64,000 nucleotides of DNA from Chitinophaga sp. SYP-B3965 (GCF_009647655.1 NZ_WJFD01000007.1:1-64000), one strand, 5' to 3'; shown: positions 8,727 to 17,888, counted from the stretch's first letter. The notes: a model not told the origin generated them from the sequence alone. Numbers and translations: made by a program.

Positions 8727-9509
8727 ATGAACAAGCACAGCTACCTTTTATTACTCCTGCCACTGTTATTCGGAAACTGCAAAACTCAGCAAAAAACAAG
8801 CGGCAACAAACGCTGGAAACTGATCTGGGAAGACCAGTTCAACGGCACGGAACTCGATACCACCAAATGGACAAGAATATCCAAAAACAACGCCGACTGG
8901 GGCCGCCACATGACCACAGACCCGCAATGTTATGACATGAAGAACGGAACCCTGTTCCTGAAAGGCATCAATAACCCCGATACCCTCAAAGACCCGCGGC
9001 CTTTCTTAACAGGAGGCATCTACAGCAAAGGCAAATTCAACTTTAAATACGGGAAGATTGAGATCCACGCAAAACTGGAATGTGCACAGGGCGCCTGGCC
9101 TGCCATGTGGATGCTTCCGGAAAAAGGAAAGTGGCCTGACGGCGGAGAGATAGATATCATGGAACATCTGAATTACGACAGTATTATCTATCAAACCACG
9201 CATTCCCGGTACACGCATGAACTCAAGCAAAAGAACAACCCGCCCAGTTCTGCTAAAGCAGGATTGAACATTGCAGACTTCAATACTTTTGGCCTGGAAT
9301 GGTATCCGGATAAACTGGTATTCACGCTCAACGGAAAAGAAACATTCACTTACCCCCGCGTAGCAAACGTAGACCCTTCCCAATGGCCATTCGATCAACC
9401 TTTTTATATCCTGATAGATCAGCAGCTGGGAGGAAGTTGGGTAGGAAAAGTAAACCCTGCAAATTTACCCGTTCAAATGATCGTGGATTGGGTGAAGGTG
9501 TACCAATAG
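8727..9509 (+). CDS. GH16 family glucanase (laminarinase-like) lipoprotein
   Basis: 260 residues. The N-terminus is a lipoprotein signal (LLLLPLLFGNC, Cys19). The mature protein is one GH16 jelly-roll domain: it begins WKLIWEDQFNG, has GGIYSKGKFNFKYGKIEIHAKL in the middle and the catalytic motif GEIDIMEH (nucleophile and acid/base Glu). It ends WVKVYQ, as usual for GH16. The family hydrolyses beta-1,3 or mixed beta-1,3/1,4 glucans, and the GEIDIMEH form with the extra residue fits laminarinase-type enzymes. It is probably tethered to the outer membrane. No SusC/D genes flank it, so it is not part of a classic polysaccharide-utilisation locus here. Confidence 0.92.
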   Translation: MNKHSYLLLLLPLLFGNCKTQQKTSGNKRWKLIWEDQFNGTELDTTKWTRISKNNADWGRHMTTDPQCYDMKNGTLFLKGINNPDTLKDPRPFLTGGIYSKGKFNFKYGKIEIHAKLECAQGAWPAMWMLPEKGKWPDGGEIDIMEHLNYDSIIYQTTHSRYTHELKQKNNPPSSAKAGLNIADFNTFGLEWYPDKLVFTLNGKETFTYPRVANVDPSQWPFDQPFYILIDQQLGGSWVGKVNPANLPVQMIVDWVKVYQ

Positions 9510-9525
9510 TGCGTATATTTAGCAT

Positions 9526-9921
9526 ATGCACACCCTCATCCTTATACTTTCAATTACAGTATATCTTGACGGACATATCAGGCCAATCCCTACAACCCGT
9601 CTCACCATCTTTGTAAAAGAAGAGAATAAGATCCTGGCAAAAACTACCACTAATAGTAAAGGTGATTTCTCTTTAACATTCAACTCCGGAAGTGGAAAAT
9701 CTTCTGATTTTTATTACACCGGGGAAGGCATGGATACCTTGCTGTTGGCCTCCATAAAACAATTCGAAAATGAAACGCCCAATATAACTTTTAGCATCCC
9801 TGCCAGGCGCAAAAAGAATGCTGCCGGAAAAGTGATCTGCCCTAAATGCGAGAAAGCAGATCATGTGAAGCAACTCAATACCACAAGGTATTATTGTGAG
9901 AAGGATAAGGTGAAATTTTAA
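9526..9921 (+). CDS. Small protein with beta-sandwich-like domain and C-terminal zinc ribbon half
   Basis: 131 residues, family not recognised. A hydrophobic N-terminus (MHTLILILSITVYL) could be a signal or part of the fold. Residues ~20-85 resemble a carboxypeptidase-regulatory-like sandwich (TTTNSKGDFSLTF). The C-terminus has CPKCEK followed by YYCEK, three cysteines in a treble-clef or ribbon-like spacing. It starts 16 nt after the GH16 gene. A TAnnTTTG-like box (TATATTTA, 9514-9521) lies 4 nt before the ATG, so it may also have its own promoter. Confidence 0.6.
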   Translation: MHTLILILSITVYLDGHIRPIPTTRLTIFVKEENKILAKTTTNSKGDFSLTFNSGSGKSSDFYYTGEGMDTLLLASIKQFENETPNITFSIPARRKKNAAGKVICPKCEKADHVKQLNTTRYYCEKDKVKF

Positions 9922-10004
9922 AACCACCTTAAAAAACCATATATCAATAATACCACTATATTAAAATCTCCTTAAAAAACAAAAATTTAACCTTTTCTTA
10001 CCGC

Positions 10005-10023
10005 AAATCAGGCCCTCTGATTT
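10005..10023 (+). terminator. Short intrinsic terminator candidate
   Basis: AAATCAG (10005-10011), loop GCCCT, CTGATTT (10017-10023), followed by a T-rich tail (TCTTTC). The stem is weak (7 bp, AT-rich). It would end the GH16/zinc-ribbon transcript. Confidence 0.4.
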
Positions 10024-10060
10024 TCTTTCGCCTCAAAGTTTTACTATTTTTGGCACCCAA

Positions 10061-10402
10061 ATGCGAGTTGTTATATTTTTGATATGTCTGGGTTACCTTC
10101 TGTTGGGAGGGTACAACTATATTCATATAGGCAGCCATCAAAATGCCATCACGCAGCAAAAATTCACCCTCAGAACCGTCATTAAGAAAGCCACCACAGA
10201 AAAAGAAGCCGAATACCTCATCATGGATGAAGAAGAAGATGAGGAAACCAATAATTCATTTGTCAGAAAATACATCGTGCTGGCCAGGGGCTATTTAACC
10301 CTCTCTGACCAGTCCAATTTAAGTGATCACTACAGCTGCCCGGGTGCCCCACCCAATTATTGCAGCCCCAGGTATATTACACAAGGAGCTTTAAGGATCT
10401 GA
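10061..10402 (+). CDS. Hypothetical membrane-anchored or exported protein (113 aa)
   Basis: Not recognised. An N-terminal hydrophobic segment (MRVVIFLICLGYLLLGGYNY) acts as signal or anchor. It is followed by a basic region, an acidic cluster (MDEEEDEETNN) and a C-terminal part with two cysteines (YSCPGAPPNYCSP). A perfect TAnnTTTG box (TATTTTTG, 10045-10052) ends 8 nt before the ATG, so transcription may begin almost at the start codon. It sits just upstream of the RND efflux operon but is separated from it by 55 bp. Confidence 0.55.
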   Translation: MRVVIFLICLGYLLLGGYNYIHIGSHQNAITQQKFTLRTVIKKATTEKEAEYLIMDEEEDEETNNSFVRKYIVLARGYLTLSDQSNLSDHYSCPGAPPNYCSPRYITQGALRI

Positions 10403-10457
10403 TCTCCTCAGGTCCCTTAGTTTATTCATTTCAATCGCTCAATATCCATTTAATATC

Positions 10458-11540
10458 ATGAAAAGAATTCTCGTGTTCGCGAGCTTGTCTGCGTTATTAT
10501 ACCAAACAGGCTGTGTATCAAAAGCAGAAGAAAAAGAAGAAGCTGGTAAGTATGTTGCTACCAGTCCTTTGAAGATAGATACTTCTTTTACCAAGGAGTA
10601 TGTTTCACAGATCCGGTCTGTCCGGAACATTGAAATCAGGGCACAGGAAAAAGGCTTCCTGCAAAACATCTATGTAGATGAAGGGCAGTTCGTAAAAGCC
10701 GGTCAGCTGCTGTTTAGGATCATGCCGAAAATGTATGAAGCAGAACTGTTAAAAGCAGAAGCAGAAACCAAAGCCGCAGAGATCGAATTACAAAACGCTA
10801 CTACGCTGGTAGACAAAAATGTGATCTCAAAGAATGAACAAGCCATGGCCCAGGCCAAACTGGATCAGGCAAAAGCAGAAATGGCACTGGCCAAACTGCA
10901 TCTCTCTTTCACAGAGATCAGGGCTCCATTCGACGGAACCATCGACCGCATCCCATTGAAACTGGGAAGCCTCGTGGACGAAGGGGAGTTAATGACCAGC
11001 CTGTCAGATAACACCCAGATGTTCGCCTACTTTAATGTATCCGAACCCGAATACCTGGAATACCAAACCAATGCAAAAGGCCGCGCAAACAGCAAAGTAG
11101 GTCTGCTGCTGGCTAATAACCACCCGCTTCAGTATAAAGGGGATGTAGAAACCATTGAAGGTGAATTCGATAGCGAAACAGGAAATATTGCTTTCAGGGC
11201 AAGGTTCCCGAACCCTGATAAATTGTTGAAACATGGCGAAACAGGAAAGGTACTGATGACCGTTCCGCTGAGGGATGCATTGGTGATCCCGCAAAAAGCC
11301 ACTTACGAGATCCAGGATAAGATGTATGTTTTTGTACTCGACAAGAACAACGTCGTGAGATCGCAACACATTTCCGTATTGGGCCAGATGCCTGATCTGT
11401 ACGTGATTGAAAGTGGTCTCAAAGAAAGCGACAAGATACTGCTGGAAGGTGTGCAAAAGGTAAAAGATGATGACAAGATCGAATTCGAATACCAGGCTCC
11501 GAAGGAAGTGATCTCTCACTTGCGGTTGAGAACGGAATAG
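10458..11540 (+). CDS. RND efflux periplasmic adaptor (membrane fusion protein), AcrA-like
   Basis: 360 residues. The lipoprotein signal ends QTGC (Cys19). The order is typical of adaptors: lipoyl half (IRAQEKGFLQNIYVDEGQFV), alpha-helical hairpin (about 90-150, rich in Ala, Glu and Lys), second lipoyl half (LSFTEIRAPFDGTIDRIPLK), then beta-barrel and membrane-proximal domains. It bridges the inner-membrane pump and the outer-membrane channel encoded by the next two genes. It is the first gene of a three-gene operon with a 28 bp gap to the pump. No regulator gene is adjacent, unlike the second RND operon at 32692. Confidence 0.93.
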   Translation: MKRILVFASLSALLYQTGCVSKAEEKEEAGKYVATSPLKIDTSFTKEYVSQIRSVRNIEIRAQEKGFLQNIYVDEGQFVKAGQLLFRIMPKMYEAELLKAEAETKAAEIELQNATTLVDKNVISKNEQAMAQAKLDQAKAEMALAKLHLSFTEIRAPFDGTIDRIPLKLGSLVDEGELMTSLSDNTQMFAYFNVSEPEYLEYQTNAKGRANSKVGLLLANNHPLQYKGDVETIEGEFDSETGNIAFRARFPNPDKLLKHGETGKVLMTVPLRDALVIPQKATYEIQDKMYVFVLDKNNVVRSQHISVLGQMPDLYVIESGLKESDKILLEGVQKVKDDDKIEFEYQAPKEVISHLRLRTE

Positions 11541-11568
11541 TGATTCATTTCCTAAAAAAGTAATTTCA

Positions 11569-14500
11569 ATGTTTAATAAGTTTATACGCAGGCCCGTCCT
11601 GTCGATCGTAATATCACTCATCATTGTATTCATAGGGGTGCTGGCGATGACCAAATTGCCGGTCACGCAGTTTCCTTCCATTTCACCACCCAAGGTAAAT
11701 ATCACCGCAGAATATCCCGGAGCAAATGGTGAGCTGATGATCAAATCCGTGATCATTCCGCTGGAAAGGGCCATCAATGGGGTGCCCGGCATGAAATACA
11801 TGGCCTCCGATGCAGGTAACGATGGTGAGGCCACCATCCAGGTGATCTTTAACCTCGGAACAGATCCAAACCAGGCATCACTGAACGTACAGAACAGGGT
11901 AGCATCCGTAGTGAACAAACTGCCGCCGCTGGTGGTAAGGGAAGGTGTGAAGATCACCCGCGAGGAATCCAACATGCTCATGTATGTGAACCTTTATGCG
12001 AAGGACACTACCATGGATGAAAAATTCCTGTTCAACTTTGCAGACATCAACGTATTGTCTGAATTGAAACGGGTAGATGGTGTTGGGGTGGCAGACATTC
12101 TGGGTAATCGGGAATACGCCATGCGTATCTGGCTGAAACCAGACCGGATGCTGGCTTACAAGATATCTTCAGAAGAAGTGATGAAAGCCCTCGATGAACA
12201 GAGTCTCGAAGCTTCACCTGGTAAAACGGGTGAAAGCTCCGGGAAACGCTCACAGGCATTTGAATATGTATTGAAATATCCCGGAAGGTTCACCACCAGA
12301 GAAGGATATGAAAACATTGTACTAAGGGCCAGCCCGAATGGTGAACTGCTTCGCCTGAAAGATGTGGCAGAGATAGAGTTCGGCAGTTCCATGTACGATC
12401 TCTATTCCAACCTGAACGGCAAACCCTCTGCAGCGATCGTATTAAAACAATCGTATGGAAGTAACGCCAGCCAGGTAATTAAAGACGTAAAAGCGAAACT
12501 GAAAGAGATCAAAGAAACATCTTTCCCCAAAGGATTGGATTACGAGATCAGTTACGACGTGTCCAAATTCCTGGATGCCTCTATAGAAAAGGTAATTCAC
12601 ACCCTCGTAGAAGCCTTTATCCTCGTAGGTTTGGTGGTATTCCTCTTCCTGGGCGACTGGCGTTCCACTTTGATCCCCGCCATCGCAGTACCCGTATCAC
12701 TGATAGGAACATTTATGTTCATGCAGTTCTTCGGCATTACACTCAACCTGATCACTTTATTCGCACTTGTATTGGCGATCGGTATCGTGGTGGATAATGC
12801 GATCGTGGTGATTGAGGCCGTCCATGTGAAAATGGAAACGAAGCATCTTTCACCGCTAAAGGCTACGGAGGAAGCCATGCATGAGATCAGCGGAGCCATC
12901 ATTGCCATCACGTTCGTAATGGCCGCGGTATTTATACCCGTTGCCTTTATGTCCGGGCCCGTGGGGATCTTCTACCGGCAGTTCTCCATCACCATGGCAA
13001 CATCCATTATCCTCTCCGGTGTGGTAGCGTTAACACTAACGCCAGCGCTTTGCGCCATCATGCTGAAGAATAACCATGGTAAACCAAGAAAGAGATCACC
13101 CATCGATAAAGTGCTCGATGGTTTCAATAACTGGTTCGGCAAACTCACCGGAAGATACCAGAAAATACTCGGCGTGATTGTGAACAAACGCGTGATCACC
13201 TTTGCGATGCTCGTTGGTTTCTGTGCCGGTATCTGGTTCCTGAATAACAGCCTCCCTTCAGGGTTCATCCCTAATGAAGACCAGGGGATGTTCTACGCAG
13301 TGATCCAAACCCCTCCCGGTTCTTCACTGGAAAGAACGAACCAGGTCTCTGAAAGATTACAAAAGATAGCAGAAGAGGTAGAAGGTGTACAATCCGTTTC
13401 CTCCCTCGCAGGGTATGAGATCCTGACAGAAGGAACCGGCGCCAACACCGGTACCTGTTTGATCAACCTGAAAAGCTGGGAAGACAGGAAACATTCCGTA
13501 CAGGAGATCATGGCAGAACTGGAAGAGAAATCCAAAGACATTACAGGAGCTACCATTGAATTCTTCCAGCCACCAGCCGTACCCGGTTATGGAGCTGCCG
13601 GTGGTTTCGAGTTACGTTTGCTGGATAAAGCAGGCACAGGTGATTTCAAACAAATGGAAACCGCGAGTAAGGACTTTGTAAAAGAACTGAACAAACGTCC
13701 TGAACTGGCATCCGTGTTCACCTTCTACAGCGCCAGCTTCCCGCAATACATGTTGCGGATCGATAACGATATCGCACAGCAAAAGGGCGTGACCATCGAA
13801 AATGCGATGACCACACTCTCTACGCTGATAGGAAGTAACTACGAAACCAACTTCATCAAATTCGGCCGCCAGTACAAAGTAATGGTACAGGCCTTACCAC
13901 AATACAGAGCGTTGCCGGAGGATATCCTGAAATTGTATGTGAAGAATGATCATGATGAAATGGTGCCCTTCTCCGCTTTCATGAAAATGGAAAAGGTGTA
14001 TGGTCTGTCAGAGATCACACGCCACAATATGTACAATACATCAGAGATCAGTGGTACCTCTGCACCTGGCTACAGTAGTGGTTCCGCCATCGCTGCCATC
14101 ACAGAAGTAGCGAAAACCAAACTGCCAAGAGGGTACGGTATCGACTGGGCGGGTATCTCAAAAGATGAGGTGAGCCGTGGTAATGAAGCCGTGTATATCT
14201 TCCTGATCTGTCTCGGTTTCGTATACCTGATCCTGGCAGCCCAGTATGAAAGTTTCCTCTTGCCGTTCCCGGTAATCCTTTCCTTACCAGCTGGTATTTT
14301 CGGTGCCTTCTTCTTGCTGAAAGTATGCGGATTGGAGAATAACATTTATGCCCAGGTGGCTATGGTAATGCTGATCGGTCTGTTAGGTAAAAATGCCGTA
14401 CTGATCGTAGAGTTTGCCGTACAACGCCATCGTGCAGGAGATTCCGTATTCAAAGCGGCCGTAGAAGGTTCCGTGATAAGGTTCCGTCCCATCCTGATGA

Positions 14501-14736
14501 CGTCCTTCGCATTTATTGCCGGATTGATCCCATTGGTTTTTGCGGAAGGCCCTGGTAAGATCGGTAACCGTACGATAGGTTCTGCCGCTGCCGGCGGGAT
14601 GTTGCTGGGAACTATTTTCGGGGTATTGATCATACCCGGATTGTATTACATATTCGGCAAAATTGCAGAAAGGCATACGCTTGTGAAGGATGAAGAAGAG
14701 AATCCATTAACCGAAGAAATAGATCACAATGTATAA
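11569..14736 (+). CDS. RND efflux pump permease, HAE1/AcrB-type
   Basis: 1055 residues, usual length for HAE1 pumps. It begins with the FIRRPVLSIVISL helix and has large periplasmic loops after TM1 and TM7. Proton-relay region: TM4 reads GIVVDNAIVVIEAV (Asp409, Asn410), so the second of the two aspartates found in AcrB (D407/D408) is Asn here. The TM10 lysine is kept (GLLGKNAVLIVEF, Lys941). It exports hydrophobic or amphiphilic compounds using proton import; the substrate cannot be read. It overlaps the outer-membrane factor gene by 8 bp. Confidence 0.95.
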   Translation: MFNKFIRRPVLSIVISLIIVFIGVLAMTKLPVTQFPSISPPKVNITAEYPGANGELMIKSVIIPLERAINGVPGMKYMASDAGNDGEATIQVIFNLGTDPNQASLNVQNRVASVVNKLPPLVVREGVKITREESNMLMYVNLYAKDTTMDEKFLFNFADINVLSELKRVDGVGVADILGNREYAMRIWLKPDRMLAYKISSEEVMKALDEQSLEASPGKTGESSGKRSQAFEYVLKYPGRFTTREGYENIVLRASPNGELLRLKDVAEIEFGSSMYDLYSNLNGKPSAAIVLKQSYGSNASQVIKDVKAKLKEIKETSFPKGLDYEISYDVSKFLDASIEKVIHTLVEAFILVGLVVFLFLGDWRSTLIPAIAVPVSLIGTFMFMQFFGITLNLITLFALVLAIGIVVDNAIVVIEAVHVKMETKHLSPLKATEEAMHEISGAIIAITFVMAAVFIPVAFMSGPVGIFYRQFSITMATSIILSGVVALTLTPALCAIMLKNNHGKPRKRSPIDKVLDGFNNWFGKLTGRYQKILGVIVNKRVITFAMLVGFCAGIWFLNNSLPSGFIPNEDQGMFYAVIQTPPGSSLERTNQVSERLQKIAEEVEGVQSVSSLAGYEILTEGTGANTGTCLINLKSWEDRKHSVQEIMAELEEKSKDITGATIEFFQPPAVPGYGAAGGFELRLLDKAGTGDFKQMETASKDFVKELNKRPELASVFTFYSASFPQYMLRIDNDIAQQKGVTIENAMTTLSTLIGSNYETNFIKFGRQYKVMVQALPQYRALPEDILKLYVKNDHDEMVPFSAFMKMEKVYGLSEITRHNMYNTSEISGTSAPGYSSGSAIAAITEVAKTKLPRGYGIDWAGISKDEVSRGNEAVYIFLICLGFVYLILAAQYESFLLPFPVILSLPAGIFGAFFLLKVCGLENNIYAQVAMVMLIGLLGKNAVLIVEFAVQRHRAGDSVFKAAVEGSVIRFRPILMTSFAFIAGLIPLVFAEGPGKIGNRTIGSAAAGGMLLGTIFGVLIIPGLYYIFGKIAERHTLVKDEEENPLTEEIDHNV

Positions 14737-16156
14737 ACCAAGGATCCATCATTATATAGGCCTGATCTGTTTGGCTGTTGCAAGTTGTAAAGTTCCGGTG
14801 ATTGCGCCGGTAACGGAGAACAGGTCAGTGCCCGATGCTTACGAAAGCAGTAAGGATACCACCAATATGTCAGCCATTCAGTGGCGGAGTTTCTTTACAG
14901 ATAAGAACCTGATCAACCTGATCGATACTGCGTTGCATAACAACCAGGAGTTGATGATCACGCTGCAGGAAATTGAGATCGCAAAGAACGATATCCGTTT
15001 CAGGCAAGGTGCGCTAATGCCAAAAGTAGGAGCTAAAATAGGCCTTGGCGTAGAAAAAGTAGGAAGATATACCAGCCAGGGTGCAGGTGATGCTTCCACA
15101 GAAATTGAGCCGGGCAAAGAAATGCCAGACCCGCTGGGAGATTTCGCCATAGCAGCCTACGCCAACTGGGAAGTAGACATCTGGAAAAAACTGCGCAACG
15201 CTAAGAAAGCAGCCATCACCAGGCATCTGTCAACAGTAGAAGGTAAAAACTTCGTGCTCACTAACCTGATCGCCGAAGTAGCTAATTCCTATTACGAATT
15301 ACTGGCCCTCGATAATCAGCTGGCCATCGTAAAGCAAAACATCGAACTACAGGTAAATGCGCTAGACATCGTAAAGATCCAGAAAGAAGCAGCAAGGGCA
15401 ACAGAACTCGCCGTGCAGAAATTTGAGGCAGAAGTATTGAAGTCCCAAAGCATGGAGTTTGAGATCCAGCAAAGGATAAAGGAAACAGAGAATAAGATCA
15501 ACTTCTTATTAGGCCGCTATCCACAGGAAATAACCAGAGATAAAAGCAGCTTCTTAGGTTTACTACCTGCTGCCGTAAACTCCGGAATTCCTTCGCAGTT
15601 ATTAGCCAATCGCCCCGATATCAAACGGGCTGAACTGGACTTAACCGCTGCGAAACTGGATGTAAAAGTGGCCCGTGCTGAATTCTATCCTTCTTTTGGG
15701 ATTTCTGCTGGTGTAGGATTCCAGGCCTTCAAGCCATCCTACTTAGTAAAATTCCCTGAGTCGCTGTTGTATTCTCTGGCCGGAGATCTTGCCGCGCCAA
15801 TTATTAACCGCAAGGCCATCAAAGCAGAGTTTTTCAATGCCAACGCAAGACAATTGCAGGCGATGTACAACTACGAGCGTACCATTTTAAATGCATACCT
15901 CGAGGTATCCACACAACTGTCTAAGATCAGCAACCTGGAAAAGAGTTATGATCGTAAATCAAAACAGGTGGATGCGCTCACACGGTCAATCGACATTTCC
16001 AATGATCTGTTCAAGAATGCAAGAGCAGATTATCTCGAAGTATTGATGACACAAAGGGATGCATTAGAATCTAAGCTGGAGTTGATAGAAACGAAGCAGC
16101 AGCAGTTTAACGCTGTGATCAATATTTACAGAGGATTAGGAGGAGGTTGGAAGTAA
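14729..16156 (+). CDS. TolC/NodT-family outer-membrane efflux lipoprotein
   Basis: 475 residues. Lipobox AVASC with Cys20, then the two internally repeated outer-membrane-efflux halves. The first contains a long coiled-coil region (residues ~170-260). The second begins near IPSQLLANRPDIKRAELDL, the standard NodT-type signature, and reaches GVGFQAFK. It forms the trimeric exit duct for the adaptor and pump encoded directly upstream. It starts inside the 3' end of the pump gene (8 bp overlap) and is followed by a strong terminator, which closes the operon. Confidence 0.94.
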   Translation: MYKPRIHHYIGLICLAVASCKVPVIAPVTENRSVPDAYESSKDTTNMSAIQWRSFFTDKNLINLIDTALHNNQELMITLQEIEIAKNDIRFRQGALMPKVGAKIGLGVEKVGRYTSQGAGDASTEIEPGKEMPDPLGDFAIAAYANWEVDIWKKLRNAKKAAITRHLSTVEGKNFVLTNLIAEVANSYYELLALDNQLAIVKQNIELQVNALDIVKIQKEAARATELAVQKFEAEVLKSQSMEFEIQQRIKETENKINFLLGRYPQEITRDKSSFLGLLPAAVNSGIPSQLLANRPDIKRAELDLTAAKLDVKVARAEFYPSFGISAGVGFQAFKPSYLVKFPESLLYSLAGDLAAPIINRKAIKAEFFNANARQLQAMYNYERTILNAYLEVSTQLSKISNLEKSYDRKSKQVDALTRSIDISNDLFKNARADYLEVLMTQRDALESKLELIETKQQQFNAVINIYRGLGGGWK

Positions 16157-16175
16157 GCAACCCCAAATTAAAAAG

Positions 16176-16206
16176 AGCCGGCCCATTATGATGGCCGGCT
16201 TTTTTA
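16176..16206 (+). terminator. Strong intrinsic terminator of the first RND operon
   Basis: Perfect 8-bp GC-rich stem AGCCGGCC (16176-16183) / GGCCGGCT (16193-16200), 9-nt loop, then a run of seven T (16200-16206). Confidence 0.92.
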
Positions 16207-16237
16207 ATTGCCTGTAAACAGTTATTTTTAGTTACCT

Positions 16238-16867
16238 ATGCGCACCATCCTGATCATCATCTTATCCTGTATCACTTTTTCCGTTCATGGAGAAGACTCC
16301 ATATACGTCAAAGCCCATTTTATCTACGGCTCCGTACCAAAAAAAGAATATAGTCATGTTGAACGGGAATGGTTTGGCGGCCTGAAAGGAGGGCACGTAG
16401 GGCTTGAAGTAGCAAAGGACAGTATCCTCAACTTTGGCCCCAAAGGGAGTTTCCACTGGGTAGACAAAGGAGACAACCGCCACAGCACATTTATGATCAC
16501 TTCCATAAGACACTTCTGGGGATTATTTGGCACTCCCGGCCCCGATGTACAAAAGTTAACCATCAACATTCCTATTTCCGCATCACAGAAACGGATGCTG
16601 GACAGTCTTACTAAATCTTATCTTGCCAATACACCGTATGATTATGCCTTCCTGGGTATGCGTTGTGCCTCAGCATCTTCAGAGATCCTCGCCAGGATCG
16701 GGGTACTCGATAAAGAATTGAAAGGGAAAGGATCAAAAGTAGAAGTCTTTTATCCTGAAATACTCCGCACAGAACTGATCATCCGCGCCAGGAGGAATAA
16801 CTGGCAGATGAATTATGAGAAAGGAACAGACAGGCGCAAATGGGAAAAGGACACAGAAAACCTATAA
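16238..16867 (+). CDS. Exported protein with possible permuted NlpC/P60-like (papain-fold) thiol site
   Basis: 209 residues with a signal peptide (cleavage near VHG, residue 18). Family not named with certainty. GGLKGGHVGLEV carries a His in a strand. About 100 residues later MRCASASSEIL carries a Cys at a helix start. His before Cys is the order of circularly permuted NlpC/P60 (YiiX/LRAT-like) enzymes, which act on amide or ester bonds in peptidoglycan peptides or lipids. This assignment is an inference from motif order only. A TATTTTTA box lies 7 nt upstream of the ATG. The gene converges on the alpha/beta hydrolase with a 6 bp overlap of stops. Confidence 0.6.
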   Translation: MRTILIIILSCITFSVHGEDSIYVKAHFIYGSVPKKEYSHVEREWFGGLKGGHVGLEVAKDSILNFGPKGSFHWVDKGDNRHSTFMITSIRHFWGLFGTPGPDVQKLTINIPISASQKRMLDSLTKSYLANTPYDYAFLGMRCASASSEILARIGVLDKELKGKGSKVEVFYPEILRTELIIRARRNNWQMNYEKGTDRRKWEKDTENL

Positions 16868-17500
16868 TTTTTTCTCAATCCATTTCTTCGTCTCATCCAC
16901 CAATAACGACATCACATCTTTTTTACCCGCTTTAAAAGAGTGATCTGCACCATCAAACTTTACCAGCGTAGCTTTCTTCAAAGACCCCGTAACTGCTTCG
17001 ATCAATTCCCATGTAGCCAATGTATCCTTAGCGCCCTGCAGAAAGAGCATGGGTATCTTCAATTCTTTCAAATGATCCGCACGTTCGATAGAAGGTTTAC
17101 CAGAAGGATGAAGCGGAAATCCATAAAAGATAATACCGCTAACAGCGCTATCCGGATTCGCCGCCAGGTACTGCGAACTCATCCTTCCACCAAAAGATTT
17201 GCCTGAAACAAATAACGGCAGTTTGGGATTTAATTCACGTGCTTTCTTAATCGCAGCTGCTATTGTCGCATGAGCAACTGCCGGCGTATCAGGTCTTCCC
17301 TTTTTGTTTTCCGCAAAAGGAAAGTTGAACCGCAGGGTAGCGATGCCCACTTTCGCAAGAGCATCGGCAAGTGTTTCCATAAATGAATGGTCCATACCTG
17401 CCCCTGCTCCATGCGCCAGTGTCATTATACATACTGGTTTCGCAGGTGTGATATGTATAGCTGAGACTTTACCTATAGAAGGAGAAACATCTATTTTCAT
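16862..17500 (-). CDS. Alpha/beta hydrolase (KANL3/TEX30-like, dienelactone-hydrolase-related)
   Basis: 212 residues, compact alpha/beta hydrolase. The sequence shows LAHGAGAGMDHSFM (oxyanion region), LRFNFPF, the nucleophile elbow GKSFGGRMSSQ (Ser in G-K-S-F-G), GFPLHPSGKP, a probable acid in FLQGAKDTLA and the catalytic His in FDGADHSFK. The features match the KANL3/TEX30-like family of small cytosolic hydrolases of unknown substrate. No signal peptide. It lies 22 bp downstream of the SnoaL-like gene and may share its transcript. Confidence 0.85.
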   Translation of the reverse strand: MKIDVSPSIGKVSAIHITPAKPVCIMTLAHGAGAGMDHSFMETLADALAKVGIATLRFNFPFAENKKGRPDTPAVAHATIAAAIKKARELNPKLPLFVSGKSFGGRMSSQYLAANPDSAVSGIIFYGFPLHPSGKPSIERADHLKELKIPMLFLQGAKDTLATWELIEAVTGSLKKATLVKFDGADHSFKAGKKDVMSLLVDETKKWIEKKL

Positions 17501-17522
17501 AGTAGCGAATATACACCACTTC

Positions 17523-17888
17523 TTAATAAAAGAACTGCTCCAATACGATCTGCCCGTCTTTCACTTCATACAACATGATCTCTTTGATAAATATCCTTCC
17601 ATGCGGCTGCACCGTAATATCTTTCTCTCTTGCCACTGTAAAGTGATTCCCGGTAACAAGTGGCTCAGATGTATAAAGGCTGTGCACCTCCGTGATCCGG
17701 CCCACAAAATCTTCTCCTTTCTTACGGACAGCAGCCTTGCCTTCCGCATTTCCAAAATAGGGAGAACCGGTTGGATCAATGCTCTTCACGTTCTCCGCAA
17801 AGAATTCATCCTGAATTTCAAACCATTTTTCTTGTTGAGCGAGTTCATTAAACCGTGCTGCAACTTCTTGTGTGCTAAGTACCTTCAT
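17523..17888 (-). CDS. SnoaL-like (NTF2-fold) protein
   Basis: 121 residues. The pattern is that of SnoaL-like/NTF2-fold proteins: an N-terminal helix with FNELAQQEKWFEIQDEFFAENV, then ID-P-x-G-x-P near residue 38, GRITEVHSLYTSEP and C-terminal strands (KEIMLYEVKDGQIVLEQFF). These bind small molecules or act as isomerases; the function here is unknown. It is between an SRPBCC protein (27 bp upstream) and the alpha/beta hydrolase. All three run leftwards and may form a small stress or detoxification operon (inference). Confidence 0.78.
   Translation of the reverse strand: MKVLSTQEVAARFNELAQQEKWFEIQDEFFAENVKSIDPTGSPYFGNAEGKAAVRKKGEDFVGRITEVHSLYTSEPLVTGNHFTVAREKDITVQPHGRIFIKEIMLYEVKDGQIVLEQFFY

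Noticed and set aside
11004..11981. 325-aa open frame opposite the first RND adaptor and pump
   Set aside because: It crosses the junction of two well-supported genes on the other strand and has no domain.
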